Below are positions 25,705 through 34,936 of a DNA stretch of 64,000 bases, piece by piece. Under the pieces are notes generated by a model. It made no database searches and had not been told where the DNA came from. It saw only the letters and a program-made list of their open reading frames with translations. The DNA lies in assembly GCF_900114605.1 (NCBI RefSeq), contig NZ_FOTP01000005.1:124001-188000 (forward strand). The letters run 5' to 3'. Position numbers and translations under genes: made by a program. The DNA comes from Bradyrhizobium sp. NFR13 (GTDB lineage: Bacteria > Pseudomonadota > Alphaproteobacteria > Rhizobiales > Xanthobacteraceae). The stretch's first letter is position 1. Each line of letters opens with the position of its first letter.

Positions 25705-27174
25705 ATGTTTGATTTCGACACCCTGTCGCATGCGATTGCCGATCAGACGGTGCTCTGTGTCGGCGATCTGATGCTCGACGAATTCGTCTATGGCGAGGTG
25801 TCGCGAATTTCGCCGGAAGCGCCTGCGCCGGTGATCGCAGTCCAGCGCAGCGAGATCAATATCGGTGGCGCCGGCAATGTGGCGCGCAATATTGCCGCCC
25901 TTGGCGCGAAATGTATCTTTGTCGGTCTGGTTGGTGAGGACGATGCTGGCGTAACGCTCAAGAATGCGCTCGCGCAGGAACCTCTGATCGAAGCATTGCT
26001 GGTCGCCGATTCATCACGTCCGACGACACGCAAGGTGCGTTTCGTCTCCGAGCATTTCTCAACACATATGTTGCGGGCCGACTGGGAATTGGCAGCACCG
26101 GTATCTGTCGCCATTGAGAAGCGACTGATCGATACCATTCTGCCGCAGATTTCACGTGCCGACATCGTGCTGTTGTCGGACTACGCCAAGGGCGTGCTGA
26201 CCGCGCGGGTCATTCGCAATGTCATCGATGCGGCGAAGGCGCTCGGCAAACGTGTCATCGTCGATCCGAAGAGCGCCAATCTCGCGATTTATCGTGGCGC
26301 GACGCTATTGACGCCGAACCGCAAGGAATTTGCCGAAGCGACGCGCAGCCGCGCGGACAGCGACATCAACATCGCGACGGCGGCGCAGGAAGCGATGATC
26401 CTGGCGGATTGCGCCGCGATGCTGGTCACCCAAAGCGAGCATGGCATGACGCTGGTGCCGCGCGACGGCGAGGCCATCCATGTTCCGGCGCTGCCGGTCA
26501 AGGTGCGGGATGTCTCGGGTGCCGGTGACACGGTAGCGGCGATGCTGGCTGTGGCGCTGGCGGCCGGGGCTGACTGGGAAGCGGCATTGAGGGCGGCGAC
26601 TGCTGCTGCCGCGGTTGCGGTCAGCAAGCAGGGAACGGCGGTGGTGACACCGTTAGAACTGCGCCGCCGGATTTTGCCGCATGCGTTTCTGGCCGCCGAA
26701 GAGAAAATCGTGGCATCGACTGAGCTCGACGCGCATCTCGCGGATTGGCGCAAGCAGCAGTTGCGGATCGGCTTTACTAATGGTTGTTTCGACATCTTGC
26801 ATCCCGGCCATGTCAAGGTTCTGACGGCAGCGCGCGCGACCTGTGATCGCCTGATCGTCGGCCTTAACAGCGATGCCTCTGTGAAACGGCTGAAGGGCGA
26901 AGGGCGCCCGGTGCAGGACGAACGCGCCCGCGCAGAAGTGCTTGCGGCGCTGGAAGCGGTCGATCTGGTCGTGATTTTCGAAGAGGATACCCCACTGAAC
27001 CTGATTACGCAGATCGCGCCGGCGACGCTGGTCAAAGGCGGCGATTACACGCGAGAGCAGGTGGTCGGCCATGAGGTTGTCGCCGCCAACGGCGGAGAGG
27101 TGATCCTGATCGATATCCTGCAAGGCCACAGCACGACGTCGCTGGTCGAGCGCGCGCGCAGCGGACAGTCATGA
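25705..27174 (+). CDS. hldE: Bifunctional heptose 7-phosphate kinase / heptose 1-phosphate adenylyltransferase
   Basis: A 489-residue fusion. Residues ~1-325 are a PfkB/ribokinase-type kinase ([39 protein letters not shown], and the anion-hole [13 protein letters not shown]). Residues ~355-489 are a cytidylyltransferase-like domain ([18 protein letters not shown] with HxGH, then [12 protein letters not shown]). It makes heptose 1,7-bisphosphate and later ADP-heptose; the GmhB-like phosphatase acts between. No gmhA isomerase is in the window. The stop overlaps the next gene as ATGA (27171-27174). Confidence 0.95.
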   Translation: MFDFDTLSHAIADQTVLCVGDLMLDEFVYGEVSRISPEAPAPVIAVQRSEINIGGAGNVARNIAALGAKCIFVGLVGEDDAGVTLKNALAQEPLIEALLVADSSRPTTRKVRFVSEHFSTHMLRADWELAAPVSVAIEKRLIDTILPQISRADIVLLSDYAKGVLTARVIRNVIDAAKALGKRVIVDPKSANLAIYRGATLLTPNRKEFAEATRSRADSDINIATAAQEAMILADCAAMLVTQSEHGMTLVPRDGEAIHVPALPVKVRDVSGAGDTVAAMLAVALAAGADWEAALRAATAAAAVAVSKQGTAVVTPLELRRRILPHAFLAAEEKIVASTELDAHLADWRKQQLRIGFTNGCFDILHPGHVKVLTAARATCDRLIVGLNSDASVKRLKGEGRPVQDERARAEVLAALEAVDLVVIFEEDTPLNLITQIAPATLVKGGDYTREQVVGHEVVAANGGEVILIDILQGHSTTSLVERARSGQS

Positions 27175-29081
27175 CACGCATCACACAGTTTTCTGCCCGT
27201 AACTGGCTGATTGCGACGCATGACGCCATCGTCACGGCGGCCGCGGTCGTTCTCAGCTTCGTGCTGCGTTTCGATGGCGAAAATCTGTGGGATCGGCTGC
27301 CGCTGCTCCTGAAGATCCTGCCGTATTTCGTCGTCTTCAGCTTTTTCGTCTGTTACCTGTTCAATCTGACGACGACGAAGTGGCGCTTCATCTCGCTGCC
27401 CGATTTGCTGAATATCATCAAGGCATCCACGGTGCTGACGGGCGCGCTTCTGGTGCTTGACTATATCTTCCTGGCGCCGAACGTGTACGGCACGTTCTTC
27501 CTCGGCAAGACAACGATCATCATCTACTGGTTCATCCAGATCTTCTTTCTGAGCGGATCGCGACTGGCCTATCGCTATTTTCGTTATACACGTACGCGCA
27601 ATCAGGCGCGCGCGATGGATGCGTCACCCGCACTGTTGATTGGTCGTGCGGCCGATGCCGAGGTGTTCTTGCGCGGCATTGAGAGTGGTGCCGTCAAGCG
27701 CATGTGGCCGGTCGGCATCTTGTCGCCGGCGATGTCCGATCGTGGACAGGCGATCCGAGGTGTGCCGGTCCTGGGCGGCATCGACGATCTCGGCAATGTC
27801 GTTGATGACTTCAGCACGCGGCAACGCCCGATCGAACGGATCGTGATGACGCCGTCGGCGTTTGAAGCAGAGGCGTTACCTGAGTCGGTATTGATGCGTG
27901 CGCGCAAGCTCGGGCTGACGGTCAGCCGGATTCCGTCGCTCGAGGAAAGCCGCGATACGCCGCAATTGGCGCCGGTGGCAGTCGAGGATCTGTTGCTGCG
28001 GCCGAGCGTCAAGATCGACTATGCCCGGCTGGAGAATTTCGTGCGCGGCAAGGCGATCGTCGTGACCGGCGGTGGCGGCTCGATCGGCTACGAGATCTGC
28101 GACCGCGTCATCACTTTCGGCGCGGCACGGCTGCTCATTATCGAGAATTCGGAGCCGGCGCTTCATGCAGCTATGGAAAAGCTGGCGGCCAAGGTCACCA
28201 GCGCGGCGATCGAGGGCCGCATCGCCGATGTCAGGGACCGCGAGCGAATTCATCAACTGATGATCGCCTTCAAGCCGGATGCGGTGTTTCACGCAGCCGC
28301 GCTGAAACATGTGCCGATCCTGGAGCGTGACTGGGGCGAGGGTGTCAAGACCAACATCTTCGGTTCTGTGAATGTCGCCGATGCGGCGCTCGCATCGGGC
28401 GCTGATGCGATGGTGATGATCTCGACCGACAAGGCAATCGAGCCGGTGTCGATGCTCGGCCTCACCAAGCGTTTTGCCGAGATGTATTGCCAGGCGCTCG
28501 ATGGCGACGCCATCAGCGGCAGTGACGCCAAATCACCCATGCGGCTAATCTCGGTGCGGTTCGGTAATGTTCTGGCGTCGAATGGGTCCGTCGTGCCGAA
28601 GTTCAAGGCGCAGATCGAGGCCGGTGGGCCGGTGACGGTGACGCACCCCGATATGGTGCGCTACTTCATGACCATCCGCGAGGCCTGCGATCTAGTCGTC
28701 ACCGCGGCCACCCATGCGATGAATGCGCAGCATGCCGACGCGTCGGTCTATGTGCTCAGCATGGGGCAGCCGGTGAAGATCGTCGATCTCGCCGACCGCA
28801 TGATCCGGCTGTCCGGTCTTCAGCCCGGCTACGATATCGATATCGTGTTCACCGGTGTTCGACCGGGCGAGCGGCTCAACGAGATCCTGTTCGCCGAGCA
28901 GGAGCCGACCAGCGAGATTGGTATTGCCGGCATCGTTGCCGCGCGCCCGAATGAATTGCCGCTGGAGACGCTAAATAGCTGGCTTGCGATCTTGCGGAAA
29001 GCCATTGAGGCGGACGAGCACGAGGTCGCTGTGGCAACACTGAAGGATGCGGTGCCGGAATATCGCGCGCTGGTGCAGTGA
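27171..29081 (+). CDS. Membrane nucleotide-sugar 4,6-dehydratase (CapD/PglF/WbpM family)
   Basis: A 636-residue protein with four N-terminal membrane helices (about residues 12-130), a degenerate CoA-binding-like domain and a C-terminal short-chain dehydrogenase domain from ~280 ([21 protein letters not shown]). The active site is the family-typical [19 protein letters not shown], with Met in place of the usual Tyr in the M-x3-K motif. Such enzymes turn UDP-GlcNAc into a 4-keto-6-deoxy sugar, the first step to QuiNAc, FucNAc or bacillosamine-type residues in O-antigen. Coupled to hldE by a 4-base overlap; convergent with the sugar-1-P transferase, 7 bases apart. Confidence 0.88.
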   Translation: MTRITQFSARNWLIATHDAIVTAAAVVLSFVLRFDGENLWDRLPLLLKILPYFVVFSFFVCYLFNLTTTKWRFISLPDLLNIIKASTVLTGALLVLDYIFLAPNVYGTFFLGKTTIIIYWFIQIFFLSGSRLAYRYFRYTRTRNQARAMDASPALLIGRAADAEVFLRGIESGAVKRMWPVGILSPAMSDRGQAIRGVPVLGGIDDLGNVVDDFSTRQRPIERIVMTPSAFEAEALPESVLMRARKLGLTVSRIPSLEESRDTPQLAPVAVEDLLLRPSVKIDYARLENFVRGKAIVVTGGGGSIGYEICDRVITFGAARLLIIENSEPALHAAMEKLAAKVTSAAIEGRIADVRDRERIHQLMIAFKPDAVFHAAALKHVPILERDWGEGVKTNIFGSVNVADAALASGADAMVMISTDKAIEPVSMLGLTKRFAEMYCQALDGDAISGSDAKSPMRLISVRFGNVLASNGSVVPKFKAQIEAGGPVTVTHPDMVRYFMTIREACDLVVTAATHAMNAQHADASVYVLSMGQPVKIVDLADRMIRLSGLQPGYDIDIVFTGVRPGERLNEILFAEQEPTSEIGIAGIVAARPNELPLETLNSWLAILRKAIEADEHEVAVATLKDAVPEYRALVQ

Positions 29082-29088
29082 TGCTGCG

Positions 29089-30102
29089 TCAGCGGCGCGG
29101 TGTCGAGAAGGCCCGTAATACCAGGGCGACAGCGACACCGCCCAGCGCAAGCAACGCAACGTCGGCGATAGCCGAGCGACAATAGATCGAGACGCCAGCG
29201 AGCGCGGCTAGGCCGATATTGAGCACGAACACCGTTCGCACCACCTTGATCACGCTGAAGCCATTGTCCGTCGCACGCTGATAGAAGTGCGAGCGATGCG
29301 CCAGCCATACGGGCTCGCGTTTTGCCAGTCGCCGGAGCAAGGTGATGGTCGCATCGGCAAGGTAATAGAGCGGCAGCAGGATGGCGGCAGCCAGATGATG
29401 CGCATAGGCCAGTTGCAGGAAGCACCAGGCCAGCAAGAGCCCGATAGGGAGGCTGCCGACGTCGCCCAGAAACATCTTAGCAACCGGCCGATTGAAAGGC
29501 GCGAAGCCGAGTGTGGCGCCGCAAAGCGCAGCGGCGATGAGGGCTGTCGATATTGGCAGTTGCCCGGAGAAGCCAATCAGCACCAGCGCCGCGGTGATCG
29601 GAATCACCTCGGCCACTGTGATCCAGTCGAGCCCATCCATGAAATTCACGAGATTGACGAACCAGAGCGCGGCCAGCAGCAGCAAGCCGCGTTCGATCCA
29701 GAGAGGCAGGTCTCGTGCGATCTGCAGTGTCGGGGGCAGGGCATACAGGATCGCGGCAATACTGGCGGCTTGCAACAGCAGTCGCGGCGTCACGGAAATC
29801 GGACGCAGATCATCAATAGCGCCAATGGTGGCAATCAGAATTGTTGCACCAAACAGCACCCACAGTGCCGGTGTCGCTGAAACGGGGAGAACCGCAATCG
29901 AAAGCCCGGCTAGCAGCAGTGTGACTGATATCACCGCGATACCGGCGCCTTGCGGTGTCGGTACCTTATGGGACGATCGGGCATTCGGTCGCGCCATTGC
30001 GTAGCGGATCAGCAGCGGATGAATGGCCTTGATGCAAACCGCGGACAGAACGGCGGCCACAACCAGAGCGACGAAGGTTGTAATCAGTTCGAATGACGAC
30101 AT
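29089..30102 (-). CDS. Undecaprenyl-phosphate sugar-1-phosphate transferase (WecA/WbpL, MraY-like family)
   Basis: A 337-residue membrane protein with about ten helices. It has the superfamily motifs: SSHKVPTPQGAGIAV (first cytoplasmic loop), GAIDDLRPIS (DD metal site), NFMDGLDW (catalytic Asp), MFLGDVGSLPIG and the C-terminal loop AHRSHFYQRA. It starts O-antigen or similar glycans on the lipid carrier. The HFYQRA form is as in WbpL, which prefers FucNAc- or QuiNAc-type sugars; this matches the convergent 4,6-dehydratase. Acceptor sugar inferred only. Confidence 0.88.
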   Translation of the reverse strand: MSSFELITTFVALVVAAVLSAVCIKAIHPLLIRYAMARPNARSSHKVPTPQGAGIAVISVTLLLAGLSIAVLPVSATPALWVLFGATILIATIGAIDDLRPISVTPRLLLQAASIAAILYALPPTLQIARDLPLWIERGLLLLAALWFVNLVNFMDGLDWITVAEVIPITAALVLIGFSGQLPISTALIAAALCGATLGFAPFNRPVAKMFLGDVGSLPIGLLLAWCFLQLAYAHHLAAAILLPLYYLADATITLLRRLAKREPVWLAHRSHFYQRATDNGFSVIKVVRTVFVLNIGLAALAGVSIYCRSAIADVALLALGGVAVALVLRAFSTPRR

Positions 30103-30313
30103 AGGGATGACATTGGGCGCAGGAATGACATGCGTTGCAGGGAAGATTTGGGTCGCAATGGGACAAAGTGTTCGGAGTTATGCACGGCGGCTCTTCTTAT
30201 CCTGTTTTCACGGTATAGCTAGCGATCAAGGCCGTGCTTCTGACGCAATCGGGTGCTGCGATACCGAAGTGTTGCAGCATCATCGCCTGGATGGCTAATG
30301 GAATGCGACACGG

Positions 30314-30334
30314 ATCGTCATGCAACGTGACGAT
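30314..30334. promoter_or_regulatory. Palindrome before the UDP-glucuronate epimerase gene
   Basis: ATCGTCA-TGCAACG-TGACGAT, a perfect 7-base inverted repeat with a 7-base spacer, ending 24 bases before ATG 30359. It is in the position of an operator or a leader hairpin for the epimerase-manC unit. Confidence 0.35.
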
Positions 30335-30358
30335 TCCTAGCGAATGTCTGGGGACACG

Positions 30359-31357
30359 ATGTCTGAACAACCCATTCTTGTCACCGGTGCTGCGGGCTTC
30401 ATCGGTTTCCATGTGGTGCGGCAGCTGCTGGCCGAAGGCCGAACGGTCGTTGGCCTCGATAGCGTCAACAGCTATTACGATCCGGCGCTGAAAGAGGCGC
30501 GGCTGAAGCTACTGGAGGGCCTGCCCCGCTTTACCTTTGTGAGGGCGAATCTGGCAGATCGTCCTGCGATCTCGGCGTTGTTCAGCGAATACAAATTCCC
30601 TGTTGTGATTCATCTCGCTGCGCAGGCAGGTGTGCGCTATTCCATCGAGCAGCCGCACAGCTATGCCGATGCCAATCTCGAAGGCTTTCTCAATATCCTA
30701 GAAGGATGCCGGCACAACGGCTGTGCGCATCTGCTTTATGCGTCGTCATCCTCGGTTTATGGCGCCAACAAGAAGAAGCCGTTCTCCGTCAGCGACAGGG
30801 TGGATAATCCAATCAGCCTCTATGCCGCGACGAAGAAGGCCAACGAATTGATGGCGCATTCCTACAGCCATCTCTATCGCCTGCCGACAACAGGACTACG
30901 TTTTTTCACCGTCTACGGTCCATGGGGCCGGCCGGATATGGCGATATTCCTGTTTACCAAGGCGATCCTCGACAAGCAGCCGATCAAGCTGTTTAACCAC
31001 GGTAACATGCGGCGAGACTTTACTTTTGTGGATGATGTTGTCGGTGCTATCGGGCGGCTGATTGATCACGTGCCGACGGGGAGCGAGGATGAGGCGCCAG
31101 CGCGAATCTACAACGTTGGTAACCACAAGCCGGAGGACCTTTTGCATGTGGTCTCGGTCCTTGAGAAAGAACTGGGGCTGGAAGCCATCAAGACGATGCT
31201 GCCGATGCAGCCAGGCGATGTGCCTGAGACTTTTGCCGATGTGGACGATCTGATGCGCGACGTCGGCTTCAAACCGGATACCCCGATCGAGGAGGGGATT
31301 CGGCAATTCGTTACGTGGTATCGCAGCCACTACGGTAATCTGAACGCGAAGGGTTGA
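30359..31357 (+). CDS. UDP-glucuronate 4-epimerase-like NAD-dependent epimerase
   Basis: A 332-residue extended short-chain dehydrogenase. It has GAAGFIGFHVVRQLL at the N-terminus, ASSSSVYGANKK, the active-site SLYAATKKANELMAHSYSHLY (Tyr-x3-Lys) and RFFTVYGPWGRPDMA, the usual pattern of UDP-glucuronate epimerases (LspL, GAE). It would make UDP-galacturonate for LPS core from the product of ugd in this window. ATG 30359 has GGGGA five bases upstream, better than ATG 30344. The manC-like gene follows after 9 bases. Confidence 0.88.
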   Translation: MSEQPILVTGAAGFIGFHVVRQLLAEGRTVVGLDSVNSYYDPALKEARLKLLEGLPRFTFVRANLADRPAISALFSEYKFPVVIHLAAQAGVRYSIEQPHSYADANLEGFLNILEGCRHNGCAHLLYASSSSVYGANKKKPFSVSDRVDNPISLYAATKKANELMAHSYSHLYRLPTTGLRFFTVYGPWGRPDMAIFLFTKAILDKQPIKLFNHGNMRRDFTFVDDVVGAIGRLIDHVPTGSEDEAPARIYNVGNHKPEDLLHVVSVLEKELGLEAIKTMLPMQPGDVPETFADVDDLMRDVGFKPDTPIEEGIRQFVTWYRSHYGNLNAKG

Positions 31358-31366
31358 GAGCGACTG

Positions 31367-32779
31367 ATGAGCAAGCGCATTATTCCCCTGATCATGTGTG
31401 GCGGTGCCGGTACGCGCCTGTGGCCGTCGTCGCGCGAGGGGCGCCCGAAGCAGTTTCTGCCATTGTTCGGGCCGCGCTCAACCTTTCAGGACACCGTGAT
31501 ACGCGTATCCGATGCTGGCCTGTTCGATCGTCCCATTGTCATCACGAGTGCCGCCTATCGGTTCATGGTGCGCGAACAACTCGCCGAGATCGGGCTCGAT
31601 GCGGACATCCTGCTCGAGCCGGCGCGGCGCGATTCAGGCCCGGCCATTGCCGCCGGCGCTGCTTTTGCACAGGCTCGGGATGAGGACGCCGTCGTGCTTG
31701 CGCTTGCCGCCGATCACGTGGTGCGCGACGTGCCGGCTTTCGTCGCGGCGTGCCGGGCTGGGCTGGTGGTTGCCGATGCCGGCCATATCGTGACGTTTGG
31801 TGTGCAGCCGGAGCGTCCGGCCACTGAATACGGCTATATTTCACCAGGCCAGTCGCTTTCTGACAAGGTGAAGAGCGTCGCCAAATTCGTCGAGAAGCCG
31901 GACCTGCAGACGGCAACCGGTTATATTGAGGCCGGCTATCTCTGGAACAGCGGCAACTTCATGTTTCGGGCGGGGATGCTGCTCGATGAATATCGTGGTG
32001 TCGACGCCGATAGTGTCGAGACCATCACCAGCGCTGTGGCGAAAGCCGGCCGCGATCTCGGCTTCTTTACGCTCGATGCGGACGCTTTCGGGAAGGCAAA
32101 ATCGATCTCTGTCGACTATGCCGTGATGGAGAAGACGAGGAAGGCGGCCGTGGTGCCGGTGTCCTGCGGCTGGTCGGATGTCGGCTCGTGGCTCGCAGTG
32201 TGGGAGCTGTCCGACAAGGATGCGCAAGGCAATGCCGCGCAGGGCGTGGCTGTGTTCGAGGACTCGCGCAACTGCAACGTGGCCAGCGATGGTCCGGTGG
32301 TGGCGCTGGAGGGCGTCGACGATCTCGTGGTGGTGGCGACGCACGACGCCGTGCTGGTCTCCCGTCAGAAGGATGCCAACGGCTTGAAACGGCTTGTGGC
32401 GAAGCTGAAGGTCACGGCGCCGCAGGTCACCGAGGATCATCTCAAGGTGCATCGCCCATGGGGATCTGTGCAGGCTCTTGAGGATGGCGAGCGCTATCAG
32501 GTGAAACGTCTCGTGGTGAAAGCCGGCGAGCGGCTGTCACTCCAGATGCACCACCATCGTTCCGAACACTGGATCGTTGTGCGTGGTACCGCGAAGGTGA
32601 CGATCAACGACCAGATCAAGACCGTCCATGAGAACGAGTCGATCTACATCCCGCTCGGTGCCACGCACCGTCTGGAAAACCCTGGTAAAATTCCGCTCGA
32701 GCTGATCGAGGTGCAGACGGGCAGCTATCTTGGCGAGGACGACATCGTTCGCATCGAGGATGACTACAAGCGGAGCTAG
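31367..32779 (+). CDS. manC: Mannose-1-phosphate guanylyltransferase / mannose-6-phosphate isomerase
   Basis: A 470-residue bifunctional type II enzyme (ManC/AlgA/XanB). The N-terminal nucleotidyltransferase has PLIMCGGAGTRLWPSSREGRPKQF, FVEKP and WNSGNFMF. The C-terminal cupin isomerase (about 350-470) has QMHHHRSEHWIVVRGTAKV with the metal-binding His cluster and YIPLGATHRLENPG. It supplies GDP-mannose for LPS and exopolysaccharide, which fits the LpcC-like transferase. Second gene of a two-gene unit with the epimerase. Confidence 0.93.
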   Translation: MSKRIIPLIMCGGAGTRLWPSSREGRPKQFLPLFGPRSTFQDTVIRVSDAGLFDRPIVITSAAYRFMVREQLAEIGLDADILLEPARRDSGPAIAAGAAFAQARDEDAVVLALAADHVVRDVPAFVAACRAGLVVADAGHIVTFGVQPERPATEYGYISPGQSLSDKVKSVAKFVEKPDLQTATGYIEAGYLWNSGNFMFRAGMLLDEYRGVDADSVETITSAVAKAGRDLGFFTLDADAFGKAKSISVDYAVMEKTRKAAVVPVSCGWSDVGSWLAVWELSDKDAQGNAAQGVAVFEDSRNCNVASDGPVVALEGVDDLVVVATHDAVLVSRQKDANGLKRLVAKLKVTAPQVTEDHLKVHRPWGSVQALEDGERYQVKRLVVKAGERLSLQMHHHRSEHWIVVRGTAKVTINDQIKTVHENESIYIPLGATHRLENPGKIPLELIEVQTGSYLGEDDIVRIEDDYKRS

Positions 32780-33169
32780 CTGTCGTTACACGTCACACTC
32801 GAATCAATACATCCAGAGGGTGTATTCTGGCGGAGTGCTTTGCTGACAGCATGCCGTACGCTCATTTGCGTCGTATCTTTTTCCATTTTACGAAATAGCG
32901 ATGTTTGCCACAATTGGACGCGCTCTGGCCGCCCAGCGCGCATTCATCGGTCCTGAGGTCGGTTCCGCTCTTCACGAAAACGTGTTAACCTATTGTTAGG
33001 CATTGATAAACGCTTGAAAACAGGGGCGAAAATGACAGGGCCGTGACGGATAAGCGGATCGTGCCGCCTCCGGGCGAAGTAATGCATTCTTGCAACAATG
33101 AGTCAGTTTTCGATCCAAAATGTGGCTTTCGGATTGCGGCAAGTACCGTTTCTTGTTAGCGCTCAATCC
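32780..33169. other. 390-base gap before the adhesion locus
   Basis: No gene seen. AATACA (32806-32811) and TGTATT (32821-32826) form a 6-base inverted repeat shortly after manC; without a T-run it is not a clear terminator. From about 32860 the stretch is more AT-rich than its surroundings and ends in the leader of the TolC-like gene, so the promoter for the secretion operon is expected here, but I cannot choose a -35/-10 pair with confidence. Confidence 0.4.
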
Positions 33170-34753
33170 ATGAAGCAGATCGCAAAGATTTTCCTTGTAG
33201 TTGTATCGCTAGGATCGAGCGGCCAGCTCGCTCATGCAGCAGAGCCATTTTTCATTCTTGACGCCATCAATCAGGCGGTAAAGACGAATCCTGGTGTCGG
33301 CGAGGCGTCTGCCAATCGCCGCGCCACCGAAGCGGAACTTCGCCAGAGCCAGGGTACTTTGCTGCCTCAGATCAGGCTGCAGGCGAATACCGGCCCCGAG
33401 ATGTTGAACCGGGCGATCATTCCTGCGCCTGCCGGCAATGGCTCCTATGTCAACGGCAGCGAAGCGTCAGTAACGGTACGCCAGCTGGTATTCGACGGTT
33501 TTGCGTCGATCAACGACATCTGGCGTCAGGCTGCGCGCGTCGATGCTGCGGCGTTCAGGGTGCTTGAACGGACCGAACTGATCGCGCTCGATGCTGCTGA
33601 AGCCTATGTCGATGTGACGCGCTATTTGCGGCTGGTTGCGCTCGCCGAGCAGAATCTCAAGGTTCATCTGGAACTGCGCGCTAACGTCCGCGCGCGTTTC
33701 GCCGGCGGTCGTGCGGGTGAGGGCGATACCCAGCAGGCGGAAGAGCGGGTGGCTGCGGCGGAAGCCGTGCTGTCGGATTTCCGCCTCAGCCTCGATTTCG
33801 CGCGCGCCAAGTATCGCAAGACCGTCGGTCTTGAGCCGTTCAATGTGCGCTTCCCTGGCCGCCTACCGGATATGCCGGCAAGCAAGAACGAGTCGCTTGA
33901 CGTCGCCTTCAAGTACAATCCGACGATCCGCGCCGCCGGTGCGGATGTCGAGGCGGCCAAGAAAGCCTTCGACTCGACCGCTGGTGCATTCGTTCCGAAT
34001 GTCGCTCTGGAAGGCCGCGCGCTGCGCGGCAAGGATTCGATCACCTATCCCGGTAACCGTGACGAAGTCAGCGGCAAGGTCGTTGTCAGCTGGGATATCT
34101 TCCGCGGCGGTCAGGATGCATGGAAGCGCGCCGAAGCTGGCGAGCGCATGATCGAGCAGCAGCAGCGCCATGCACGTCTGCAGCGCGATGCGCTGGAGTC
34201 GCTCGACAAGGCGTGGGCTGCGCGCACGATCACCACGGAGCGTGCAGCAGCGCTGGTGCGTGAAGTTGAAGCCGCTCGTCGCACCTTCGTCGCCTACAAC
34301 AAGGAATATGAGCTCGGTCAGCGCACGCTGATCGATCTGCTGAATTCGCAGAACCAGTACTTCAACGCCAACGTCTCGCTGGTGTCGGCACGTGGCGTCA
34401 CGGTGTTCGCTGACTACCAGCTGCTTGCGGCCATGGGGCAGCTGCTGTCCTATCTGAAGACCGGCAAGCCTCCGGAGTCTGAGCCGATCGAGAGCCGTGC
34501 AACCGGCCTGATCCCGTACCGCTTGCCACCGATCCTGCTGACAGCGCCGGAACCGGGATCCGAGCCGCTCAATACGGTTCTGCCCTTCCAGACCTGGAAT
34601 TCGCCTTTCGCACCGGCGCTGGAACCGAAAGTCGTGCTGTTCGGCGATCGCTGGGCCTCGCAAGATCTGTCGAACACCAACGCATTGTTCATGACGTCGG
34701 GTCAGGTCGGGCAGGGCAGCGTGTCGGCCGATGCTTCTGCAGGGCGCCGTTAA
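33170..34753 (+). CDS. TolC-family outer-membrane channel of the type I secretion system (LapE-like)
   Basis: About 527 residues. The ATG at 33170 begins a signal peptide (KIFLVVVSLGSSGQLAHA, cut before AEPFF); an in-frame ATG at 33098 would put 24 extra residues before it and is less likely. Two long alpha-helical/barrel repeats follow, with TolC landmarks such as TEAELRQSQGTLLPQI, the RQLVFDG strand, LDAAEAYVDVTR and ELGQRTLIDLLNSQNQYFNA. It forms the outer-membrane exit duct for the adhesin. An unusual tail of about 100 residues, Pro- and Leu-rich with no helical-repeat character (from GKPPESEPIESR to the end), follows the TolC core. Confidence 0.9.
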   Translation: MKQIAKIFLVVVSLGSSGQLAHAAEPFFILDAINQAVKTNPGVGEASANRRATEAELRQSQGTLLPQIRLQANTGPEMLNRAIIPAPAGNGSYVNGSEASVTVRQLVFDGFASINDIWRQAARVDAAAFRVLERTELIALDAAEAYVDVTRYLRLVALAEQNLKVHLELRANVRARFAGGRAGEGDTQQAEERVAAAEAVLSDFRLSLDFARAKYRKTVGLEPFNVRFPGRLPDMPASKNESLDVAFKYNPTIRAAGADVEAAKKAFDSTAGAFVPNVALEGRALRGKDSITYPGNRDEVSGKVVVSWDIFRGGQDAWKRAEAGERMIEQQQRHARLQRDALESLDKAWAARTITTERAAALVREVEAARRTFVAYNKEYELGQRTLIDLLNSQNQYFNANVSLVSARGVTVFADYQLLAAMGQLLSYLKTGKPPESEPIESRATGLIPYRLPPILLTAPEPGSEPLNTVLPFQTWNSPFAPALEPKVVLFGDRWASQDLSNTNALFMTSGQVGQGSVSADASAGRR

Positions 34754-34936
34754 CCAGTTAAGTACGCAGTTTGACAATCCGCGGTAGGGTTTACCGTAAG
34801 TTCAGCAATTCGTCTGAACCGCGAAATAGTGCAGGCGCTTTGCAAAGATCGCCTGTAAAGCTGGCAAGTCATATTTTGTAAGGCCAGTAGACCCCCGTAC
34901 GGGTCATACAAGGCGCCTGGAATTTCCGAGGCTGCA

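Noticed and set aside
32806-32826. AATACA/TGTATT palindrome as manC terminator
   Set aside because: Stem is only 6 bases, AT-rich, with no T-run; kept only as a note in the gap entry.
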